Part shown: positions 47,501 through 59,500 of the stretch, in pieces
Layout: each line of letters starts with the position of its first letter
Position numbering within the stretch: the first letter of the stretch is position 1
Source: Limnomonas spitsbergensis
Taxonomy: Eukaryota; Chlorophyta; Chlorophyceae; Chlamydomonadales
Assembly: GCA_037349105.1 (NCBI GenBank)
Contig: JAYJMM010000106.1
Location: 2,170,001 to 2,234,000, forward strand
Reading direction: 5' to 3'
DNA: 64,000 nucleotides
Made by a program: the position numbers and the translations under genes
The notes under the pieces: model-generated
Database searches by the model: none
Told to the model about the DNA's origin: nothing
The model's input: only the letters and a program-made list of their open reading frames with translations

Positions 47501-50500
47501 TCCTCACAGCCCACCACTGCACCTCCCCACTGCCCACCACTGTACCTCCCCACTGCCCACCACTGCACTTCCCCACAGCCCACCACTGCACCTCCCCACA
47601 GCCCACCAATGCACCTACCCACACACCTCCCCACAGTCCACCACTGCACCTCCCCACAGCCCACCACTGCACCTCCCCGCACACCTCCCCACAGCCCACC
47701 AATGCACCTACTCACACACCTCCCCACAGCCCACCACTGCACCTCCCCACAGCCCACCACTGTACCTCCTCACAGCCCACCACTGCACCTCCCCGCACAC
47801 CTCCCCACAGCCCACCACTGCACCTATCCGCACACCTCCCCACAGCCCACCACTGCACCTACCCGCACACCTCCCCACAGCCCACCACTTCACCTCCCCG
47901 CACACCTCCCCACAGCCCACCACTGCACCTCCCTCCTTTCCTGAACCGTAAAGGTTTGGATGTGGCTTTGGCCCAAGCTGTGCTGTTTTCTTAACTCTCA
48001 CGCATACCATGAGAAAAGCTTTCTTCCTCTCCCAAACAGGAGCTCATCAGCAAGCATAACCAAGTCAGTGCGACTCCACTTGACCCCAGGCTTGAGGCTG
48101 GAGGGTTAGTGTTTAATGTTACACCCTGAACCGCTAGGCCTCAGGCTTGAGGCTCGAGGGTTAGGGTTTATGGTTGTACCCTGGCCTGCTAGGCTTGAGG
48201 CTAATGGGTCAGGGTTGAAGGTGGCCACTAGGCCCTAGGTTTGAGGCTAACATGACATTCTGCCCCTGCTGCCCAACCTCTGACCCCCTACCCCGTCTGC
48301 AACAGGAGCTCCTCAGCATACGTAACCAAGCCAGCGCGACTCCGCTGTGGCTTCGGCCCAGGCTGCGCTGTTTCCTTAACTCTCGCGCCCCTCATGAGAC
48401 AACGCTTTCTTCCCTTCCTGACCAGGAGCTCATCAGCAAACGTAACCAGGCCCATGCAACTCCACTCTGGCTCGCGATGTGTTCTGACGACGTCGCGTGC
48501 GTTCGTCTGCTGATGCGCGTCAGCAACGCAGCCGCGCTGGAGGCCCCGTTGTCCTTCTCCGACAGCTCTCCGATCATGTGGGCGGTCACGCACCAGCACA
48601 CCGACCTCGCGATGGAGCTCCTGCGCATGGAGAATAGCCTCGTCAGCGCGCGGTACGCGGATGGGAAGACCCTGCTGGTGAGCGCTAGCAGAAGATTTCT
48701 GAATCCCTCAACCCCAACCCTAAACCCTTAACCCCTGAAACCCCTGAATCCCTTAACTCCAGCCCTTAACCCTTAAGTCTGAACCTCAAGCGGCAGTTGA
48801 GGCTTACGGGTTAGGGTTGTTTGCGTGAGACTGTTACGCACAAGGAAGCAGCAATGCAGGCAGGCAAGTCAGCTTACTTGAAGTTATGCTTCGGGAGTCA
48901 AACCCAACTCCGAATATCTCGTAGGTAGAGATGACTAAGGGCAACCAGCCAGCACCAGGACTTCCAGTACGTTTCCCCCGGATGAAGACAGAGCCATAGC
49001 CCTGTCTGCTCCCAGTATTAATGATGCAAGCAGTACATGGCTACGGAGCTACAGTATTAGGGCTTAGAACCTTACATTTTGTACCCTGACCCACTAGGCC
49101 CCAGGCTTCCTGGAGGCTTGCCCCAGGCATGCCTCTGGCTGCCCTGACCCACTAGGCTTGCCTGAGGCTAGCAGGGTTTTCTGACCAGTGCTGCACCAAA
49201 AAAGGTTCTTACAGTGGCTGAATCACGTAGCTGAGTTTCAGGCACCGTATTTTCAAGGCGAATTCGGCTACTTTTCCGAGTAAGGGACTGTAATGACTTG
49301 TCCCCGATTTCTGAATTACGGCAAAATCGCTGAGCACTGATTCTGACCCTTATGCCCAACCTATGCCCCACCGACCTTGCAGCTTATCCCCTGATCTCCT
49401 TGACCCTTCAACAAGATGAAAGCTAGGCCCTTCTAGGGCATGGAGGTTAAGGAAACGAGCAGCTTGGGGCCCTAGCCACCTCTGCGTCGTTACCATTCAG
49501 CTGACCCTTCAGCTGAACCTTCCGCTTCTCCTCCTCTGGCCCCTTGACTTGCAGCACACGGCAGCCTAAACCCCTAACCCAAAACCCTTGACTCGCAGCG
49601 TATGGCAGCTTAAACCCTCAATCCTTAACCCCAAACCCTTGGCTCGCAGCATACGGCAGCCAGCATGGGCCATGTCGAGATGATACGGTTGATGCTGACT
49701 CGCATCAAAGCCGTGGATGCGGTGGACTGCGACAGCTCCACGCCGCTGCACTTGGCGGCCGCTGCCGGCCACCTGGAGGTGGCAGGGCTGTTGCTGGAAC
49801 ACGGGTGAGCTCTAGGGAGCTGAGCGCCGACCGGTTTTTGATGCCAGCATGAAAATTATGACAAGGGGGGGGCAATGTGGGAATAGCACCTGCATGGCTC
49901 CAGCCATCTGAAAACATATGAAGGTCTGCAAAAAGAGGGGAAGGCCTGCAAAGAAAGGGGACAGGCCTGACAAAAGAGGGGATGTCTGGGGAAATGAGAG
50001 AAAGGCCCTAAACGAGGGAAAGGCCGGATTAAGAGGGAAAGCCCTGACGAAAGAGAGAAAGGCCGAAAAAGAGAGAGAGGCCTGAAATGAGCGAAAAGTA
50101 TATATAGAGAGAGAGGCCTGAAAAGAGGGAAAAGTCTATGAAGAGAGAGAGGCCTGAAAATAGCAAGGTTAGAGCATAGTAATGCAGAAACCTGAAGGAT
50201 TTGGGGGCTAAAAGAGTGTAAATGCTCGATCGTAACCATAAACCCCTATATGGGATGTAAAGGAGCTAAGCTCGTGAAAGACCTTCAGTCGGAGAAGTTT
50301 TGCCTCTTACGTCTGAGCTTGAATCTCCTCTTACTTTCCAGCCCACACACCCTTACCTCCGCTTTAGCTTCTGATGCTCCCCGGTACCCTGGAGCACCCC
50401 TTCGGCCAGCGGCTATGGGGCTTTTCACTGCGCTCCTAACCGTCAATTTGTCCCCTCTGAAAACTTGCGAGTCGTCTGCGGTTCAGTGCTAGCAGATTTA

Positions 50501-53500
50501 TGTTTGCTCCGAAACCGGCCCGCCCGACACTGGTTACACTTTCTGAGGGCAGGACCCTCTACCGAACAGTGAACTGCATGTGCAAGCTTGAGGAGTAGGA
50601 TACTAGGATGGCCGCTGTTCAATGCGCCGACTTTTCTGACGGACGTGTTCATTCAACTCTTTATAAACGGGCAGTGATGATACTGTAGTCTCAAACTGAT
50701 TATATCTTGGAGACTAATGCCAATCTGAGCCTCCCAAAAGATGGAAAATCTAAAAAGAGAGAGAGGCCTGAAAAGAGGGAAAAGTCCATTTAAGAGAGAG
50801 AGGCCTGAAAAAGAGGGAACGATCAGAATAGTTTGACTCAAACATTATCAAAAGGCCCCCTAGGACCCTGAACATCACCAGAGGTGTCTTTTGTGCACCG
50901 AACTACCTGAACCCTAAACCCTAAACCCTAAACCCTAGGGTTAAGGTGGTTTGGTGGGCCGGGTGGTGGGTTAAGGCTAAGGGTTAAACCCTTAATCCTT
51001 TACCCTTCACACGAAACCGCCACCCGGCCGTCGTGCGGCCACCATTAGGCGCAGATGATTTATCGGTATTTTTAACGCACTAAACTGATTTGGGTTGGGT
51101 TGCTGCCCCCCCCCCCCAGGTTCGCGCTGCCTTGCCCCTTCGAAACGACCTAAAGTGGTTGCGTTCGCTTTGCAGCAACGAGCAAACTACCTCCGGGGCA
51201 CCGCCGTGTAGCCCTAACTTAGCCGATGTAAAACAAACCTGGACTGGTCTATAGCCTGTATGTACTAATATTTAATGCCCCGGATCGGGTGCACGCACAA
51301 TATCTATGGACCATGCTGTAGGCAGGTGATATGTTACGGTACCGTAAAATGTGATAGGGTCCGCGCACCCCTGCTTAGAACTAATATATGAAATTCGTTG
51401 CGCATGCAAAGAGTACCCTACTCTTTCTTTCTTCTTCTGCGCATGCGCAGCTGGATTTTATGGTTAGTGCCGGAAACACTACTCCACGCCCCCCCCCAAA
51501 TAGTCGTTACGGTACCGTAAAACGGGTTTAACTCTGCTATTAATTAATTATTTTGGAGGTGCGCGGAGTACATGCGCGATAGAAAAAATAATAGCAAAAA
51601 GTGTGCGCGACCGGTCAGGCATGGACCAAAACAACCATTTCGGGGGTGCGCGGAGTAGTTTTTCCGTAACGACCATCAAAAAACTAGCGCGCGACTGATT
51701 GATTCGACATCGATTCGACATCCATTCACTGATTGTTGACCGTGTACTGTTCTTTCAAACTAGGGATTTGATTGAGTTGACTGTACGTAGTGGCTATAAG
51801 CGCTGCGCGCAGTTGAGTAAACGACAGTCACTAAGAGTGCTGCGCGGTGTTTAGCTAAATGTTTCGGACCGGCTGCGCGGTAAAGCAAATGACTATTTAA
51901 AAACAAATCAGCTGCGCGTGCGCGGAGTAGGGTATTTTTTTGCTGCCCGACGAATTTGATATAATTATTCCGAATCGGGGTGCTCGGACCCTATACCGTT
52001 TTACGGTAATTATTATTCTGTCTCGAATCGAAATTCCCCGATCCTAATTGACTTAATCATTTTCGGTCACCGCATGACTGAAACTCGGCTCTGAGGAATT
52101 ATTTGCTTGGATCCCACTTTGGTTACTCGACTGTAACCAGTGCAACCACTAGAACAATCCCTGCCTGCAGCGCTTATCGCTCGTGCCGCGTCCGTCGGGC
52201 GCGAATGTGGCTACGGCGTCAAGTTGCGTTTTTCAGTAATCTCCATACCCAAGTATGCCGTAGCTTTATCTGTCTTTCTGCGGGGGGCGCCGTGTAGCCA
52301 AAGTTAGGCCGATGTAGACCAGACCAGTGTTTCTTTTTCGGCTACGAGTCTTCCTAAGGCAGGCCGCCCAGGGGCCACCACGGGATCGATGAGGCTAAAA
52401 CCTAGACCGGCCTACGGCTGGCGGCCAAAGCATCATGACTGGCTACAAATGGGGCCTCCGGCCAGAGGTGGGCATGTAGCTGACATGTAGCTGACATGTA
52501 GCTGACATGTAGCTGAGTCACGAAAAATAAACACTGGGACCAGGCCCGGACCGGCATATGGCCGGCGACCATGCTGCATGGCTTGCCTCTCAAAACCCTC
52601 AAAGCTGTATCCCGTGATGTCGTAATTTAAATCTGAAGCCAGCTGAAAAGAGAAGTGTGCTGGTGGCCATGTCCCACGCTTCGGCCAAAATGGGTGGCTC
52701 ACCTTTCTTACGCATTTGCTTACGTATCTTAACCGCCACCCGGCTGTCAAGCAGCCACTATGAGGCGGATAATTTCTGGGTATATTTAACGCACTAAATT
52801 TGCTTTCGTATCGAATTCTTTATTTAATTGTGCTGGCGCACAGGGCTTATTTTTACGCATTTGCTTACCGTACCTTATTGCGTATCTATTTGTGTATTTA
52901 ATTGTGCTAATGCACAGGGCTTCTTTTACGTACTTGCTAACCTTATTATGTATACCATATATTTATTTATTTATTTAATTGTGCTGGTGCACAGGGCTGC
53001 GGTGGACCGCAGAGACAAGTCAGCTTGGACCCCGCTGTGCTACGCAGCTGCAAAGGTAAATGAATAGGGTGTTTGTTAAATAAATAGGGTATTTGTTAAA
53101 TGAATGAAGTATTTGTTAAATTAATACGGTATTTATTGAAGGAATGGGGTGTTTTTGAAATGAAACGGGTATTTATTAAAGGAATAGGGCATTTATTAAA
53201 ACAATAGGATATTAATTAAAAAACTGCATTATTCAGGCATGGGATGCAGCTCAAGATGGGGGGGAATGTGTGAATGTTTTGTGTGTTCAAACAATGGGGG
53301 CCCTCCCACTCTGCTTTGTTGATGACGGGTGGTGATATGGTGGTGCCCACCAGAAGAACAAAGAAGGCTGCGCCCTACTAGGATGTGGGGGTTCAGGAAA
53401 CAGCACAGCTTGGGGCCGTAGGAGTTTAGGTTTAGGGGTTTGGCCCCCATTGTGAGGGTTCGGGATTTAGGGTTCGGCCACCATACCCTCTGTGGTCACC

Positions 53501-56500
53501 ACCGACCCAAAGTATCCCACCATACAGTAGATTTCATTTGTCTTCCCTCGGGTATAAAACAGCTATTCATTTTAATGCTGCCCTCATAGCCAATGATCGG
53601 CCAAAACTCTTAATATTTCTGGCTGGAAGCTGGCGTCAACAATTGATAAGTAGTAGATGCATGGATCCCTCAACCCAAAACAACGTTATTTATGAGGGAA
53701 GGCAAAGCAAATTTACTGGTACTGAAAAGCCCAAGATATTTACTGGTACTGATAAGATATTTACTGGTACTGACCAGATATTTACTGGTACTGATAAGAT
53801 ATTAACTGAAAAGCCCAAGATATTTACTGGTACTGATAAGATATTTACTGGTACTGACCAGATATTTACTGGTACTGATAAGATATTTACTGAAAAGCCC
53901 AAGATATTAACTGGTACTGATAAGATATTTACTGGTACTGACCAGATATTTACTGGTACTGACCAGATATTTACTGGTACTGATAAGATATTTACTGAAA
54001 AGCCCAAGCTATTTACTGGTACTGACCAGATATTTACTGAAAAGCCCAAGATATTTACTGGTACTGATACGATATTTACTGAAAAGCCCAAGATATTTAC
54101 TGGTACTGATAAGATATTTACTGAAAAGCCCAAGATATTTTCTGGTACTGGTACGATATTTACGGGTACTGATAAGATATTTACTGGTAATGACCAGATA
54201 TTTACTGGTACTGATAAGATATTTACTGAAAAGCCCAAGATATTTTCTGGTACTGATACGATATTTACGGGTACTGACCAGATATTTACTGGTACTGACC
54301 AGATATTTACTGAAAAGCCCAAGATATGTACTGGTACTGATAAGATATTTACTGAAAAGCCCAAGATATTTACTGGTACTGACCAGATATTTACTGAAAA
54401 GCCCAAGATATTTACTGGTACTGATAAGATATTTACTGGTACTGATAAGATATTTACTGGTACTGACCAGATATTTACTGGTACTGATAAGATATTTACT
54501 GGTACTGACCAGATATTTACTGGTACTGACCAGATATTTACTGGTAAAGAAGAGCCCAAGATATGGTGGTACCCACCATACCCATCAACCCTCAACAGCC
54601 CACAGTGCAGCCAGAAAGTCCATCAGGCCGTAAGGCTATATTAAAATGCAAGCATGTGTGCTGCTGAGCTGTCCTCATCACACCGGATGCTGTCAATTAG
54701 GAATACTAAAATACAGCACGTTTTAAATTAAACCCTAAATCCTTAACCCTAGCCCACCCACCCACAGGGGCACGCGTGCGTGGTCCCGCTTTTGCTAAAC
54801 CAAGCAAATAAGGAATACCAAACCCTACTCGTTAACCCCCCCCCCCCCCCCCATAGGAGCAGGAGGGTATGGTCACACAGCCACTACTGCTTCTGCTGCC
54901 AATAAGGATACTGGACCCTAATCAAGAAACCCTAAACCCTAACTTCACAGGCGCACGCGGGTGTGGTTACGCTTCTTCTAAGCCGCGGTGCCAACGCCAA
55001 CCACAGCACCAACACCGGCCACGGCCCGCTGCATCTTTATACTGGACCCTAATCATGAAACCCTTAACCCTAATTATGAAACCCTGGACATTAAACCAAA
55101 ACCTCACAGGCGCACGCGGGCGTGGTTACGCTCCTGCTGAGCTGCGGTGCCAGCGCCAACCACAGCACCAACACCGGCCACCGCCCGCTGCATCTTGCCG
55201 CCATGTGCGGCAGCGAGACCGTCTGCGGGCTGCTGCTCGGCTCCGGAGCCAAACTGTGGTCCAAGACCCACTCCATGGCCACCGCACTGCACATCGCGGC
55301 CTCCAAGGGCCTGCCCTCACTGGTGGAGATTCTAATGAAGGCGGACGGCAGTCTCGGCAAGAGTAGTGGCAAGGGTGGCGGCGGTGGCGGAAACGATGGA
55401 GGCTTGCTCGAGGCAGCTGGTGCTGCTTCATTCGGGGCAAAGCTGTCCTCCTCCGAGGAGGATGCCGCGAAGAGCGCCGCCGGCGCCAGTGCCGTGAATG
55501 GCGCTGCTGGCACCAGTGCTGTGAATGACGGTGTTGCTGCAGATTCCGCCAGGGGCAGTGTCGGCACCTTCAGCCGCAAAATTATTGTGAAGGACAACGT
55601 GGGCGTCAACACGCGGGCGCAAAAGGGCCGGACGCCTCTTCATTGCGCCGCGATTGCAGGCGACCTGCCCACTGCACAGGTCTGGCCTGGCTGGGTAGTT
55701 ATTAAACTAAATAGTGAATAATGCAAGCGCCGTATCGTACCATATCTGGCCTGGCTGGGTAGTTACTTAAGTATTCAGTTCGTGGTTTAATGGTACATGT
55801 GGATCTTAACTATTTAGTAAAATTTACATGTGTCTCTTAGCGATTTAGTTCATGGTGCATGCGCCGTATCGTACCATATGGGGCCTGGCTGTGTAGGTAT
55901 TCAGTTAAGAGACACACGTACCCTCACCGGTATCGTACCGTGCCCCCTTCATTATGCTGGCCACACCATGCACCGCGATTGCGAGAGACCCGCCCACTGC
56001 ACAGGTCAGGCCTGGCTGGGTAGTTATCAAATTATTGAGTACATGGCGCATGGCGCATGGTGCATGGTGCATGGAGAGTTCATGGTGCATGTGTCTCTGA
56101 ACTATTTAGTGAATAGTACATGCGCCGTATCGTACCACATTGGGCCTGGCTGTGTAAGTATTCAGTCAAGAGACACACGTACCCTCACCGGCATGGTGCC
56201 GTGCTCCCTGCATTATATGCTAAACCATGCATGTATCATACAGGGCCTGGCTGTGTAGTTGTGAGATATTTGGCCATTTATTGGTATCTTTGCATCCCCG
56301 GTGGGCTCAGTGGTACGAAGCTGATTGGCAGGCTACCATGAGGATTTTCTGCCAGGCTTCATTAACTATGATGTTTACGGTAAAAACATTTTGCGCTTCG
56401 TTAAAAGTGCCCCCGCTTTATGTCGTGAGCGGGCATGAAGAGGGGATCCTACTTTGGGATATAATTGCATTGGGTTGAGCGGTGCCTGACACGCCTCCTG

Positions 56501-59500
56501 CTTTGGCGGCGTGCGTAGTCTTTCTCTCTTTCCGTATGCTTTGCATTATACTGGCGCCATACCATGAGCCGTATCGTACCACATGCTGATACTGTACCAT
56601 TCCATGCCATCCTCTGATCCTTATCCTGCCCTTTGATGATCCCCTCAACCCTGAACCCTAAACCCTACACCCTCATCCTCCCCTCTGATGAACCCCTCGA
56701 AACTATATAATCTACACCCTCAACCTCTACTCTGCTGATCCCCTCTAAACCCTACACCCTACACCCTACACCTTTATCTCCCCTGTGATGGTCCCCTCTA
56801 AACATTTAACCCTACACCCTACACCCTACACCCTCATCCTCCCCTCTGATGATCCCATCTACACCCTACACCCTACACCCTACACCCTACACCCTCATCC
56901 TCCCCTCTGATGATCCCTTCTAAACCTTGCACCCTACACCCTACACCCTTATCTCCCATCTGGTGATCCCCTATAAACCCTACACCCCAGGGTAGTGACG
57001 CCGGGGCCGGCGCCGGGGAACATGGGCCGAAGGCCCATTTTTCCCGGCCATCTTGTGCCCTCCCTCCCCTCCCCTGCAAAATGGGGGTTTGGCCGACTCT
57101 GCCCCCGGCGTCAACCGGGGGGGGTCTAATATTTGCACGACTCTCTACGGCTAAATACATAATTGAAATGACGACTATTGACTCAGATAGCGATATGCAG
57201 ATTATGCTTGCCGCTGAAGTGATAACAGACCCCCCATCCGCGGGAGGACTGCATGCTCCATGCTGCCCAGCACATGCCCAGTCCGCGACGGACTTTGTGT
57301 TTTAGCTTGCCAACGCGGCCACTACTGGAACCTTAATACATTGCTGTGGATAGGTCTTGCAAAGGCGCTTCTTTTGATATGTGATATGTGACAAACATGC
57401 GAAGGTTCGGTTCCGATAAGCCACGCTTGCACAAACTTAAAAGCTTCGCAACATGACGCGGTGCGGAACATGTATCGCATGTTCCCACGGGTATTTCCAA
57501 GCGAGGACGGTCTCGTGCAAGCAACATACAAGCACATTCAACATTCAGAAAGGCGGACTAAGAAAGTCGTAAGAAAAAAATTGTAAACGAAAAGTGTGGG
57601 GGAAAATAGTCCACACCTGCCGGCCATTTTCAGACCCCCCGGCCAGCGCAGCCGGCCTAAGAAACATACCCAGCCCGGTAAAAACCGGCCATCTGGCTGA
57701 CCCCGGTCACTACCCTGCTACACCCTATACCCTACACCCTCATCCTCCTCTCTGATGATCCCCTCTACACCCTACACCCTACACCCTACACCCTATACCC
57801 TACTCCCCATACCCTCATCTCCCCTTTGATGATCCCCTGTAAACCCTCATCCCTATACCCTAAACCCTCATCTCCCCTCTGATGATGCCCTCTAAACCCT
57901 AAACCTTAAACAATACACCCTCATCCTTTCCTCTGATGATCTCCTCTACACCCTTAACCCTACACCCTAATCTCCAGCCCCTGCTCCTCCTCTGCCACAG
58001 GTCTTGATGATGTATGGCGCCGATCCCACCCTCCAAGATCACTATGACAAGAGACCTGACCAGCTGGCTCTGTCGTCAGCATCCGCCTCCGAATCAGCCG
58101 TCTCCAGCAGCAGCCCAGACAGCACGGCTCCCGAGGGTGCGGTCACCCAGGAGGGCCGGGAGGCACGAGATAAGGTGCGACTGAAGAAGGGGAGAAGAAA
58201 AGGGGACAGGATGGGACAGGGAGGGGACCAGGGGACGATAGGAGGGAGGAGAGGATTTCTCCCCTCTGTCGTCAGCAGCGCCTCGGAACCAGCCGTCGGC
58301 ATCTGAATCAGCAGTCTCCAGCAGTAGCCCAGAAGGCACGGCCCCTGAGGGCGCTGCAGCCCAAGAAGGCAGGGAGGCACGAGATAAGGTGCAGCTAAAA
58401 AGGGAAGAAGAAAAGGGGACAGGGCGGGACAGGGAGGGGACCAGGGGAACGATAGGAGGGAGGAAGGGCCTCATCCCCTCTGTCGTTAGCAGCAGCCTCT
58501 GAATCAGCAGTCTCAAACATCAGCCCAGAAGGCAAGGTTCCCTAGGGTGCTGCAGCCCAGGCAGGCAGGGAGGCACGAGATAAGGTGAGACCTTACAGAC
58601 ATGGTAGCTCGATACGGCGCGACACTGCATGAATTTGACAGGAGGAAATAAATCAAGTGCACATACATTGTACGCAAGACCCATATACCGGTACGGTTTA
58701 CGGTTTACGGAACCTGTATATTCGGTTTATGGGCCATATACAGCATACGGGACAATAAGATACGTCGGCTACGTCAAGGCGGGGAGGCTCCCAGCCACCG
58801 AATCCTCCCCCCGACGTAATTTGCCCCCCTTCCGGCCACGCCCACCCCCGGCAGGCCGTAGCCGACGTATCTTATTATCACATTATGATAATATGAAAAA
58901 GCCCCGTGCTGTCCAAATGGTCCACACTGCCGGCTATGCTCAGATCCCCTGGCCTTGGCCGGCCAAAATAAATCCCTAGGTTGGAAGAACGCCAAGGGGC
59001 CTGTCACTTAGGGGGTCGGACGAGTCCCCCAACTACCGCAGTAGACCCTTGGGATGGGGTCTTTCCCCGCGAAAAGTTTCACTGGCGTCCAGGACTTCGG
59101 GTCTTTCCCCGCGAAAAGTTTCACTGGCGTCCAGGACTTCAGCTCTTTTAAAAACAAAATGAAACTTCGCTTTTTTTTGCTGTCAAACTTTTTGTGCGGA
59201 AAGGCTCCGTTTCGGCCGACCCTCCTGTTTGGGGGGACTCGTCCAACCCCCCAAGTGGCAGGCCCCTTAGAACACCGGCCACTCGGCTGACCCCTGTGAC
59301 GTAAATAAGTTTTCGGGTAGTGTGCACTATGGATCTTATTCTGCGATCCAATTTTTGTTGCGCTATTTTTGCAGAGGTTGCGCAGCGGGCCACATATGCC
59401 CCCTCACACTTATTTTGCTTGTTTCTCCATAGTGACTGGGCAGATGGCCTCGTGCCTGCTCGCATTATGTGCTGCTCTGTTGTATTTGCTCATACCCTGA

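Noticed and set aside
53538..54644. 368-codon Phe-Thr-Gly-Thr-Asp repeat protein
   Set aside because: 21-bp satellite artefact in ankyrin intron 14.
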